Positions 1-6,109 are shown, counted from the first letter of the stretch. The stretch is DNA of 6,109 bases from a bacterium (GCA_029977305.1 JAPOLF010000120.1:1-6109), one strand, 5' to 3'. Notes: generated by a model from the letters alone, not told the origin. Made by a program: numbers and translations.

Positions 1-189
1 GCATTATGGAATCAACCAGCCATGACATATGAGTGAATGAACGGCTTGGCTATTTCACAATGGCAATCGCGATCAAATTTTATCGGAGTCACCACCCGCA
101 GCAATGCGTTGGCGAAGCGCGGCATCGGCGGCGGATTCGGTGGGGCTCGGTGGGGGCACGCGTGACCTCATATACATCGTCGGGCGAAC
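1..189. other. Gene-free stretch downstream of the EF-G-like gene
   Basis: No convincing gene is seen here. Bases 1-90 are clearly more AT-rich than the rest of the window, which suits an intergenic or promoter region. Neither strand shows a well-spaced pair of -35 and -10 boxes. The short ORFs on both strands have no ribosome binding site and no recognisable protein content. Confidence 0.5.
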
Positions 190-218
190 GACACCCGGCG
201 ACGATGCCGCCGGGTGTC
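190..218 (-). terminator. Probable transcription terminator hairpin after the EF-G-like gene
   Basis: An exact inverted repeat, GACACCCGGCG (190-200) and CGCCGGGTGTC (208-218), forms an 11-bp GC-rich stem with a 7-nt loop. It starts 12 bases past the TAG stop of the EF-G-like gene, the usual place for a terminator. No clear T-tract follows on the minus strand, so it may be a weak or Rho-assisted terminator, or a 3'-end stabilising hairpin. The stem itself is certain; its role is inferred from position. Confidence 0.6.
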
Positions 219-230
219 ACTCGGTGAATC

Positions 231-2303
231 CTACGCCGACTCCGTTTTTGCTGCCGCCCGGATCTGTTCCGCCAACTGTGCCGGCACCGGTTGATAGTGG
301 GAGAACTCACTGGAGAATGAACCGCGCCCTTGCGTGATGGAGCGCAGATCGGTGGCGTACTTCTGGATCTCGGCCGCGGGAACCGTCGCCTCGATCGTCG
401 TGGCACCGCCCGCAGCGGGAGTCATCCCGGCGACGTGTGCACGTTTGGTGTTGAGATCACCCATCACGTCCCCGGTGAAGTTGTCAGGGACAGTCACACG
501 GAGCATCAGCACCGGTTCGAGCAAGGTGGGCTTCGCCTGCAGGATCCCCTGCTTGAACGCCTCCTTGGCCGCGATTTTGAAGGACATCTCGTTGGAATCG
601 ACGGCGTGATAGGAGCCGTCGGTGAGTGTCACTTTGATGTTCACCACCGGATAACCCGCAAGGGGACCGTGGTCCATGCCTTCGCGGACGCCTTTCTCCA
701 CCGCAGGAAAGAAGTTCTTCGGGACCGACCCACCGACCACCGACTCGGTGAAGACGAAGTCGCCGTCGCTCAGCGGTTCAAGTTCCAACACGACGTGGCC
801 ATACTGGCCGGACCCCCCCGTCTGCTTCTTGTGCTTGTAGCTGCTGCTGGTCTTCCCTGAAATGGTCTCGCGGTAGGCGACGCGGGGCAGCCCAAGGTCC
901 ACGTTCACCGCAAAGCGGCGAGACATCCGTTCCAATGCGATTTGCACGTGCGGTTCGCCGAGCCCGGAGAGGATCGCCTCACCCGTGGCGGGATCGCGGC
1001 TCAGTTGAAGCGTCGGGTCCTCCTCGACGAGGCGATGGAGCGCGGGGCCCATCTTGTCGAGATCGACCTTGGTCTTGGGGTGCACCGCTGCGGAGTAGGA
1101 CGGCGATGGAAATGTGATGCCATCGAGCACGAGGGGATAGCCGTTTTCACTGAGGGTGTCGCCGGTGGTCACACTCGCCAACTTCGCCACCGCACCGATG
1201 TCTCCGGCACCGATGAAGTCCGTTGCGAGATGGTCCTTACCGCGCACGTAGAAGAGCTGCCCGAGGCGCTCATGTTCGCCGTTGGTTGCGTTGAGCACCT
1301 GAGAGTTGGATTTCAGCTGCCCGGAGTACACGCGAAAGACGGAGACGCGCCCCACGTGCGGATCGGCGATCGTCTTGAAGGCGAGTGCGGCGAGGTGGCC
1401 CGTGTCGTCGGCGCGGAGCACCTCTTCGGCACCGTTGTGCATGGCGCGCGCCTCGGTTTCGGCAGCAGAGGGGAGGAGGTCGACGATCGCATCGAGCAGC
1501 GGCTGCATGCCGCGATTGCCGCTGGCGGAGCCGCACAGCACCGGGACCACCGTGCCGTCCTTCACGCAGTTGGTGAGTTCGTGGCGGAAGTCGTCAACAG
1601 CGATGGTCTCGCCATCGAGGTACCGGAGGAGGAGTTCCTCGTTGTGCTCAGCAATCGCCTCGAGGATCTGCTTGTGATAGGGCTCCTGCGCCTCGAGCAG
1701 GTCATCTGGGATCGGACCGATCTCAAATCCGCCGTCGGCATTGTCATGGAAGGTGTGCGCCTCCTCGGAGAGGAGATCGACGATTCCCTTGAATCCCTTC
1801 TCTTTGCCCACCGGGAATTGGATCGGTGCAAGCCCCTTGCCGAAGGCCTCTCGAGCGGCGGCGAGTGCGCGGTCGAAATCGGCATGCTCGCGATGCAACT
1901 TGTTCATGAAGATGAACTTGGGAATGCCGCGCGCCTCGATCAACCGCCACGCGGTCTCCATTCCCACCTCGACTCCGGCGGACGCGTCCATCACGATGAT
2001 GGCGGCGTCGGCGACCCGAAGGGCGGAGAGGGCCTCACCGACGAAATCCGCGTAGCCCGGGGTGTCGATGATGTTGATCTTGGTGTCGCGCCACTCGAGC
2101 GGGGCGACCGCGACGCTCACCGAGATCTTGCGCTTGATCTCATCCGGATCGTGATCGCTGACCGTGTTGCCATCTTCCACTTTGCCGAGCCGAGAGATGA
2201 CCTTGGTGTCGAACAGCAACGCCTCGGTCAAAGAGGTCTTGCCTGCGCCACCGTGGCCCAGCAGGACGATGTTCCGGATGCGATCCGCAGGGTAGTGCTT
2301 CAC
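231..2303 (-). CDS. EF-G-like translational GTPase (elongation factor G family, stand-alone copy)
   Basis: This 690-residue protein has the length and full five-domain layout of elongation factor G, the ribosomal translocase that uses GTP to move tRNA-mRNA after peptide bond formation. The G domain (about 8-280) shows a P-loop GHGGAGKT at 16-23, DTPG at 80-83 and a G5-like CGSA near 257. Domain II follows at about 300-390, domain III at 398-475, domain IV at 476-592 and domain V at 595-680 (GDVMGDLNTKR, 611-621). Domain IV keeps HKKQTGGSGQYG and the tip segment SYHAVDSNE, whose His566 matches the E. coli translocation histidine. The P-loop and the switch I segment (RKIS where classical EF-G has RGIT) place it with EF-G-like paralogues. 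The G4 motif is NKLH (134-137) instead of NKxD. No rpsL, rpsG or tuf lies beside it. The start is GTG, chosen for the GAGGAGG site six bases upstream. Whether it is the cell's main EF-G or a specialised paralogue cannot be told here. Confidence 0.95.
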   Translation of the reverse strand: MKHYPADRIRNIVLLGHGGAGKTSLTEALLFDTKVISRLGKVEDGNTVSDHDPDEIKRKISVSVAVAPLEWRDTKINIIDTPGYADFVGEALSALRVADAAIIVMDASAGVEVGMETAWRLIEARGIPKFIFMNKLHREHADFDRALAAAREAFGKGLAPIQFPVGKEKGFKGIVDLLSEEAHTFHDNADGGFEIGPIPDDLLEAQEPYHKQILEAIAEHNEELLLRYLDGETIAVDDFRHELTNCVKDGTVVPVLCGSASGNRGMQPLLDAIVDLLPSAAETEARAMHNGAEEVLRADDTGHLAALAFKTIADPHVGRVSVFRVYSGQLKSNSQVLNATNGEHERLGQLFYVRGKDHLATDFIGAGDIGAVAKLASVTTGDTLSENGYPLVLDGITFPSPSYSAAVHPKTKVDLDKMGPALHRLVEEDPTLQLSRDPATGEAILSGLGEPHVQIALERMSRRFAVNVDLGLPRVAYRETISGKTSSSYKHKKQTGGSGQYGHVVLELEPLSDGDFVFTESVVGGSVPKNFFPAVEKGVREGMDHGPLAGYPVVNIKVTLTDGSYHAVDSNEMSFKIAAKEAFKQGILQAKPTLLEPVLMLRVTVPDNFTGDVMGDLNTKRAHVAGMTPAAGGATTIEATVPAAEIQKYATDLRSITQGRGSFSSEFSHYQPVPAQLAEQIRAAAKTESA

Positions 2304-2309
2304 CGTCGA

Positions 2310-2316
2310 CCTCCTC
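2310..2316 (-). promoter_or_regulatory. Shine-Dalgarno site of the EF-G-like gene
   Basis: On the minus strand this reads GAGGAGG, with six bases before the GTG start at 2303. It is a near-perfect anti-16S match, fixes the non-ATG start and suggests high translation. Confidence 0.85.
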
Positions 2317-2523
2317 GAAACGACCGCCGTGCTCGGATCGGCGATCGGGAGACGAGGTTGCGCCTCTGCTGACCAACGACAGTGGTGGTCTGGCTCAGTT
2401 GGTCAGGCATGGTCGGCGCGATGGCTCATCGCCCGAGGCACTCTCCGCACACGCGATCCGGGCCGGACTGGGGCAACGTCGCCTCAGTCGGCGCGCTTGG
2501 GCGTCTCGGGAATGCACGACCGC

Positions 2524-2546
2524 GCGATGGCGCTCAGCGCCATCGC
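2524..2546 (-). terminator. Perfect hairpin, possible terminator of the aminopeptidase operon or leader structure of the EF-G-like gene
   Basis: GCGATGGCGC (2524-2533) and GCGCCATCGC (2537-2546) are exact reverse complements separated by three bases, giving a very stable stem. It lies 78 bases past the TGA of the aminopeptidase, so it could end that operon. No T-run follows on the minus strand. If transcription of the EF-G-like gene starts upstream of it, it would instead lie in a long 5' leader. The sequence does not decide between the two. Confidence 0.45.
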
Positions 2547-2579
2547 CGCCCGATCCCGGGATGCTGGCGCGGTAGCGGC

Positions 2580-2585
2580 AGTATA
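2580..2585 (-). promoter_or_regulatory. Possible -10 box (TATACT) upstream of the EF-G-like gene
   Basis: The minus strand reads TATACT here, one mismatch from TATAAT, in an otherwise GC-rich spacer. No good -35 box sits 16-18 bases upstream. If used, it would give the EF-G-like mRNA a leader of roughly 270 nt carrying the hairpin at 2524-2546. This is weak evidence from one hexamer. Confidence 0.15.
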
Positions 2586-2623
2586 CGAGGCTCAAGTGAT
2601 GTGCGCGTGATCCGTCCTGGCGA

Positions 2624-3739
2624 TCAATCGAGGAGATAGCGTCCTTTGTGCAGGAATGGCGTGCCGTCGATGGTGACGACCCCCTCCTCGCGCAGGTCGC
2701 AGATCAGATCCCAGTGGACGCTGGAATCGTTGGTGCTGCCCGTTTCCGGATACCCCGCTCCGATGGCCATGTGGACCGTGCCGCCGATCTTCTCGTCGAA
2801 CAGGATGTTCTTGATGAACCGCTGGATGCCGAAGTTGGTCCCAAACGCAAACTCGCCGAGGTGCCGGGAACCGGCGTCTGTGTCGAGCGTGCGGATCAGG
2901 AACTCCTCCCCGGAGGCCGCTGAGGCATCGACCACGGCGCCGTCCTCGAACCGCAGGCGGATGTCCGAAATCGCGCGACCCTGCGTCACCACCGGGAACG
3001 AGAAGCGGATGTGCCCGTTGACCGAGTTCTCCACCGGTCCGGTGAAGATCTCGCCCGACGGGAAATTGCGCTTGCCATCGGAATTGATCCACGTGCGCCC
3101 AGCGATGGAGAGGGTGAGGTCCGTGTCGGGCGCGGTGATGCGCACTTCGTCATGCCCGCGCAGATGCTCAATCATCGCGGCCTGCATGCGCGATTGCTCC
3201 TGCCACGCGGCGGCGGGATCCGGCACATTGAGTCTGCACGCCTCGAAGACGAACTCGGCAAAGGCATCGGAGTCCATCTCCGCGTCCATGGCATAGCCGT
3301 CCGTGGGAAAGAGGGTGAGCGACCATCGCTGCAGACCCGCGGCGGCGCGCTGCATCCCGGCCTGCCGCAAGGGGGTGCGGGCGCGATTGCGAGCCGTCTG
3401 CTTGGCCGGATCGACCGCCGACAGACTGCGCGTGTTTGCGTCGGAGGAGATCATGATCCGGACATCGGCGTCTTCGAAGGGGAAGCGATCGATCGGGGAG
3501 AGGTAGGCGATCTGAGCGTCGTCACCGAGATGCAAGAGATCGCCGCACGCTCCGGGAAGACCGATCAGCAGGATCGGGTGACCTCCGCGCTTGAGCGTCT
3601 CGCGGTAGACGGCACGAAGCAGCGGCTCTGCCACTGACGATCCGGTGATCGCCACCACGTCGCCCGGTTGGACGTTGGTGCAGTACCCGGTGAGCGTGGA
3701 TGCCCAGCGATTGATGCGCGGATCAGATGCCGAAACCAT
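2624..3739 (-). CDS. M29-family metallo-aminopeptidase (AmpS/PepS/aminopeptidase T type)
   Basis: This 371-residue protein matches the M29 family, cytoplasmic two-metal exopeptidases that remove N-terminal residues from peptides. The N-terminal half has the family's Rossmann-like start (QPGDVVAITGSS, 25-35). The C-terminal half carries the expected metal ligands in order: Glu230 in SGEIFTGP, Glu296 in LGEFAFGTN, His323 in VHMAIG, Tyr330 in AGYPETG, and His342 and Asp344 in VHWDLI. The Glu230-Glu296 spacing of 66 and His323-Tyr330 spacing of 7 fit the family as I recall it. Length is slightly below the usual 400-410 residues. The ATG at 3739 is preferred over a longer frame because AGGGAGG lies five bases upstream and the extra N-terminal sequence is arginine-rich shadow of the transporter gene. 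Its ATG overlaps the transporter's TGA as TGATG, so it is probably translationally coupled. Substrate is unknown; the neighbours suggest small peptides or modified amino acids. Confidence 0.93.
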   Translation of the reverse strand: MVSASDPRINRWASTLTGYCTNVQPGDVVAITGSSVAEPLLRAVYRETLKRGGHPILLIGLPGACGDLLHLGDDAQIAYLSPIDRFPFEDADVRIMISSDANTRSLSAVDPAKQTARNRARTPLRQAGMQRAAAGLQRWSLTLFPTDGYAMDAEMDSDAFAEFVFEACRLNVPDPAAAWQEQSRMQAAMIEHLRGHDEVRITAPDTDLTLSIAGRTWINSDGKRNFPSGEIFTGPVENSVNGHIRFSFPVVTQGRAISDIRLRFEDGAVVDASAASGEEFLIRTLDTDAGSRHLGEFAFGTNFGIQRFIKNILFDEKIGGTVHMAIGAGYPETGSTNDSSVHWDLICDLREEGVVTIDGTPFLHKGRYLLD

Positions 3740-4266
3740 CAGCGCCTCCCTTTGATGAGCACCACCCCGACCAGCAGCGCGAGCACGCCGAGAATGCGGA
3801 GCGCATCGATCGGCCGCGGCGTCGTGCCGAATGCCCCGAAGTGATCGAGCGTGACCGCGGCCAGCAATTGCCCGGTGATCACACAAGCGAGAAAGAGGCC
3901 AACCCCCAACCGCGAGGAGATCGACGCGGCGGCGAAGAGATAGGGAGCCGCGATGAACCCCGTGAGGCCGAGCAGCGCGGGGATGCCGTGCGTGGCCATC
4001 GCGAGAATGCCACCAGCGACCAACGCGATTCCCCCGGTGAACCACGGGCTGGTGAAGGCCGCAGGGAGCATCACCACCTTGTCGGCAGACGCTTGGATCG
4101 CGAGCGCGAGACTCAGCGCGGCGAGGGTGCCGAGGATGCTCACGAACGATGACTCGGCGGGTCCGCGCAATCGTCCCATGAACCCCAGCAACGCCACCTG
4201 AAGGGACTGGGTGCATCCCAGCGCGATGGTGACCGCGATGAAGACCAGCGTCATGTGCGATTGCAT
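3739..4266 (-). CDS. Small DMT-superfamily membrane transporter, YdcZ/DUF606 type
   Basis: This 175-residue, strongly hydrophobic protein fits the YdcZ (DUF606) branch of the drug/metabolite transporter superfamily, whose members are about 150 residues and have some five or six membrane spans. Likely spans are at about 5-30, 38-60, 75-93, 100-118, 121-143 and 156-172. The clearest signature is the C-terminal GQLLAAVTLDHFGAFG (132-147) followed by a RILGVLALLVGVVLI helix, typical of the family. Such half-size transporters are thought to act as dimers in the inner membrane; substrates are mostly unknown. The ATG at 4266 is taken as start because it overlaps the TGA of the racemase-like gene (TGATG), with a modest GGGAG site 11 bases upstream. 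ATG at 4254 is an alternative. Its position between an epimerase-like enzyme and a peptidase suggests it moves an amino acid or small peptide derivative, which is inference. Confidence 0.88.
   Translation of the reverse strand: MQSHMTLVFIAVTIALGCTQSLQVALLGFMGRLRGPAESSFVSILGTLAALSLALAIQASADKVVMLPAAFTSPWFTGGIALVAGGILAMATHGIPALLGLTGFIAAPYLFAAASISSRLGVGLFLACVITGQLLAAVTLDHFGAFGTTPRPIDALRILGVLALLVGVVLIKGRR
3745..3751 (-). promoter_or_regulatory. Shine-Dalgarno site of the aminopeptidase gene
   Basis: The minus strand reads AGGGAGG five bases before the ATG at 3739, inside the last codons of the transporter gene. It decides the start against the much longer open frame that runs upstream. Confidence 0.75.
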
Positions 4267-5405
4267 CAGGCGGTGATCTCCCACCAATCGGTGCTGAGGC
4301 GACGCACCGCCGACTCGTCGATCTCCACCCCGAGCCCGGGACGATCGGTGAGGGTGATGCGCGGCGGGTCGTAACAGGAGCGCAGATCGCCGATGTCCTC
4401 TGCGATCATCAGCGGACCACCCATCTCCACCGTCTCGATGTTGTGGCAGGCGAGCGCGGTATGGAGCCCCGCCGCGGAAGCGATCGAACTCTCCACCATC
4501 GTCCCGATCTGGGCGGTGATGCCTGCCGTCTCGGCAATGGCGTTGGTGCGCATCGCGGCGAGGATGCCGCCCGTCTTCATCAACTTGATGTTGACCAGGT
4601 CTGCCGCCCGCAGTGCCACGACTCGCTGCATCTCGCGGGGGCCGTGACATCCCTCGTCGATCATGATCGTGGCGCCGGTGCTGCGGCGGACGTCGGCGAG
4701 GCCCTCGATGTCCCACGCGGCGACCGGCTGCTCGATGTAACGGGGTGCACTCGGCAGCATCGCGCGGATCGCTTGAATTGCCACACCGGCGGTGCGCCAA
4801 CCTTGATTGACATCAACTTTGATAGCAATGTCCGGTCCGACCGCCTCACGCACTGCAGCGACCCGCTGCGCATCGAACAACGGTCGCTGGCCGTCCCCCA
4901 CCTTCAGCTTGACGGTGGAGAACCCGAGCGCGACGTGCTCGCTCGCTTTCCGTGCCATCACCTCCGGGTCCAACATGCTCACCACCCGCGAGATCTCGAG
5001 ATGGGGACGCGCACGGCCGCCGAGCAACACCCACAGCGGCACATCGAGCGCGCGGGCGACGAGATCATGCAGGGCGATGTCAATCGCGGCTTTCGCGGCA
5101 GGGGCTTCGCCGACCAGTTCGTCCATGCGCCGCAGCACATCCTCCCGGTCGCGCGCGTCGAGGCCGATGAGGTGGGGGCAGAGATCGTCGCGGAGCATGG
5201 CGGCAACGCTGGACCACGTCTCTCCCGTGACGATCTGGTCCGGCGTGGCTTCGCCCCAGCCAATGGCGCCATCAGCGGTCCGGAGCCGGATGAGGATGCT
5301 CGGGATGTCGACCTGCGCACCGTAGGCGATGATGAATGGCTCGATCAGCGGGAGGCGGATCGGAATCACGTCGACGGCGGCGATCCGAAGCGGTGGCAAT
5401 GCCAT
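4266..5405 (-). CDS. Enolase-superfamily enzyme, muconate-lactonizing/dipeptide-epimerase subgroup
   Basis: This 379-residue protein has the capping domain (about 6-130) and barrel of mandelate racemase/muconate lactonizing enzymes. These remove a proton next to a carboxylate and stabilise the enolate on Mg2+. The catalytic set is complete: KLK at 166-168, metal ligands Asp198 (DVN), Glu225 (IEQP) and Asp250 (IDEG), and second base Lys274 in NIKLMKTGG, 24 residues after Asp250 as in dipeptide epimerases. Glu305 lies in TMVESS. A lysine pair on both faces fits 1,1-proton transfer, i.e. racemisation or epimerisation. Where dipeptide epimerases carry DxD to bind the substrate amino group, this protein has Glu327-Met-Gly329, so a free dipeptide is doubtful. 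Start ATG 5405 has AGGAG nine bases upstream, 17 nt after the acetyltransferase gene. The adjoining COG3375-type acyltransferase recalls N-succinylamino-acid racemase operons. Alternatives are a cycloisomerase, a dehydratase or a betaine epimerase. Confidence 0.9.
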   Translation of the reverse strand: MALPPLRIAAVDVIPIRLPLIEPFIIAYGAQVDIPSILIRLRTADGAIGWGEATPDQIVTGETWSSVAAMLRDDLCPHLIGLDARDREDVLRRMDELVGEAPAAKAAIDIALHDLVARALDVPLWVLLGGRARPHLEISRVVSMLDPEVMARKASEHVALGFSTVKLKVGDGQRPLFDAQRVAAVREAVGPDIAIKVDVNQGWRTAGVAIQAIRAMLPSAPRYIEQPVAAWDIEGLADVRRSTGATIMIDEGCHGPREMQRVVALRAADLVNIKLMKTGGILAAMRTNAIAETAGITAQIGTMVESSIASAAGLHTALACHNIETVEMGGPLMIAEDIGDLRSCYDPPRITLTDRPGLGVEIDESAVRRLSTDWWEITA

Positions 5406-5414
5406 GGGATGCAA

Positions 5415-5419
5415 CTCCT
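5415..5419 (-). promoter_or_regulatory. Shine-Dalgarno site of the enolase-superfamily gene
   Basis: AGGAG on the minus strand, nine bases before the ATG at 5405 and within the 17-nt gap after the acetyltransferase stop. It supports the start at 5405 over the longer open frame reaching 5543. Confidence 0.7.
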
Positions 5420-5422
5420 GCG

Positions 5423-6109
5423 CTACGTGTGCGGCTCGAGCAGATAACGACCGACGCCGGCCGCTGCGGACGAGGCAAAGCCGGTGATCTCCCAGCCTTC
5501 GGCGAACGCGCCTTCGAGTTCGGTGCGCAGAGCCATGCGCCAACGTCGTGCTTCGTCGAGATCAGTCGCCATCAGCGTGTCGATGTCGCTGGGGAGTTCG
5601 ATCGCGACCGCAGACTCGGCGATGCCTGAGGTCCAGAGTGGCAGATGATCAAGACTGCCCGGGGCGCGCAGTCCGCCATGGATGAGTCGTTGCTGCACCC
5701 GCGGGGAATCGATGCGCCAGTGCATGTGCAGGCGATCGGTGGGCAGTCCGCCGTAAAGGGACGTGCCGAAGGATTCCCCGTACCGATTCTGCTCGTAGAG
5801 GTGACAGGTGGCACCGAGTTTCTCGATGTTGAGGCGCGCGTTTGCCGCGCGGAGGGGATCGACCGTCCAGACGATCAGGCCATAGCCGTGGCCGGCGGCG
5901 ATCGCTGCCTGCAGCTTCTTCAGCTCGGCCCCGATGCCGAGGTTGCGGTGTTCGTTCCGCACCATGAGAAAGTCGGAGAGCATGCGGGCCTCGTGGTGGA
6001 GATATCCGCCCCAACCGATCACCACCCCGGCAACGGCCTCGCCGGCGCCATCTGGCACGAATGCCCCGATCACCTCGCCACCGGTTTCCTGCACGACCAC
6101 CAACGAGCT
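5423..6109 (-). CDS. GNAT-superfamily acyltransferase, COG3375 type, 5' end cut by window edge
   Basis: About 228 residues are visible; the frame stays open to the window edge, so the true start lies outside. A TTG codon at 6103 is more likely an internal leucine, since the GGEVIGAF strand just after it normally follows some tens of residues of N-terminal sequence. Counting from 6103, the GNAT acyl-CoA-binding loop RNLGIGAELK is at 53-62. The family-specific block WTVDPLRAANARLNIEKLGA lies at 79-98, followed by YEQNRYGE (103-110) and LPTDRLHMHW (120-129). These blocks are typical of COG3375 predicted acetyltransferases, which transfer an acyl group from CoA to an amine. Members encoded beside N-succinylamino-acid racemases have been shown to N-succinylate D-amino acids. 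The enolase-superfamily gene starts 17 nt downstream, so the two are surely co-transcribed. The amine substrate and acyl donor here are unknown. TAG stop at 5423-5425. Confidence 0.88.
   Translation of the reverse strand, partial: SSLVVVQETGGEVIGAFVPDGAGEAVAGVVIGWGGYLHHEARMLSDFLMVRNEHRNLGIGAELKKLQAAIAAGHGYGLIVWTVDPLRAANARLNIEKLGATCHLYEQNRYGESFGTSLYGGLPTDRLHMHWRIDSPRVQQRLIHGGLRAPGSLDHLPLWTSGIAESAVAIELPSDIDTLMATDLDEARRWRMALRTELEGAFAEGWEITGFASSAAAGVGRYLLEPHT

Larger units (their letters stand above)
2304..2623. other. 320-nt intergenic spacer between the aminopeptidase operon and the EF-G-like gene
   Basis: This spacer should hold the end of the upstream operon transcript and the promoter and leader of the EF-G-like gene. 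It contains a perfect 10-bp hairpin at 2524-2546, a 10-bp palindrome ATCCCGGGAT at 2553-2562, a 6-bp stem GCGATG/CATCGC at 2418-2432, and a TATACT hexamer on the minus strand at 2580-2585. Open frames crossing it on both strands are arginine- and serine-rich, match no family I recognise, and are best read as GC-rich noise. Confidence 0.6.

Noticed and set aside
942..2372. 476-codon open frame on the plus strand, antisense to the EF-G-like gene
   Set aside because: It mirrors a strongly conserved gene, has no ribosome binding site I can see, and its low-complexity product matches no family. Long antisense frames are expected in GC-rich genes.
2329..2639. Small plus-strand proteins in the intergenic spacer (93 and 85 codons)
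   Set aside because: No ribosome binding site, no recognisable domain, and arginine/serine/glycine-rich composition typical of chance frames in GC-rich DNA.
3740..4216. N-terminal extension of the aminopeptidase frame to 530 residues
   Set aside because: The extra part is arginine-rich antifamily sequence that overlaps the transporter gene; the ATG at 3739 has a good Shine-Dalgarno site and starts at the family's normal N terminus.
4267..4800. Extension of the transporter frame upstream to 353 residues
   Set aside because: The extension is a hydrophilic shadow of the enolase-superfamily gene, while the protein from 4266 has the usual size and begins directly with a membrane helix.
4443..5447. 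334-codon plus-strand open frame opposite the enolase-superfamily gene
   Set aside because: Composition is histidine- and arginine-rich without hydrophobic core patterns; the minus strand holds a clear enzyme with all catalytic residues.
5406..5543. Extension of the enolase-superfamily frame to 425 residues
   Set aside because: It would overlap the acetyltransferase and adds arginine-rich sequence before the normal family start; AGGAG supports 5405.
6101..6103. TTG as the start codon of the acetyltransferase
   Set aside because: No Shine-Dalgarno site can be judged in the six bases left, and the family needs more N-terminal sequence, so the gene most likely continues past the window.
1..6109. 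CRISPR array, tRNA/rRNA genes, insertion sequences or phage genes
   Set aside because: I saw no regularly spaced repeats, no cloverleaf or rRNA-like stretch, and no transposase or phage protein in any frame.

Overview
The window is a GC-rich bacterial segment in which all five recognisable genes lie on the minus strand, so transcription runs from high to low coordinates. The organism cannot be named from this sequence. The GC-rich coding bias, Shine-Dalgarno sites of the AGGAGG type, GTG start use and an EF-G-like protein with a GHGGAGKT P-loop fit a high-GC non-proteobacterial lineage such as Chloroflexota (Thermomicrobia-like) or Gemmatimonadota. That placement is only a guess.

In transcription order, 6109 to 2624 holds a tight gene cluster. 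It begins with a GNAT-type acetyltransferase of the COG3375 kind, whose 5' end is cut by the window edge. After 17 nt comes an enolase-superfamily enzyme of the muconate-lactonizing/dipeptide-epimerase subgroup. A small YdcZ/DUF606-type DMT membrane transporter follows, then an M29-family metallo-aminopeptidase. The last three genes are joined by two TGATG stop/start overlaps, so the cluster is almost certainly one operon with translational coupling. Together the products suggest uptake or export, N-acylation, epimerisation and hydrolysis of amino acids or small peptides. The most interesting point is that the racemase-like enzyme has the full catalytic set but lacks the DxD pair that dipeptide epimerases use to hold a free amino terminus, while a GNAT acyltransferase sits next to it. 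This resembles the known N-succinylamino-acid racemase gene pairs, here with a peptidase and transporter added.

From 2623 to 2304 is a 320-nt non-coding spacer with a perfect 10-bp hairpin, a palindrome and one promoter-like hexamer. From 2303 to 231 is a complete stand-alone EF-G-like translational GTPase of 690 residues. It has a GTG start behind a near-perfect Shine-Dalgarno site, and its guanine-specificity motif reads NKLH instead of NKxD. An 11-bp GC-rich hairpin just after its stop is a probable terminator. The last 189 bases (1-189) show no gene.
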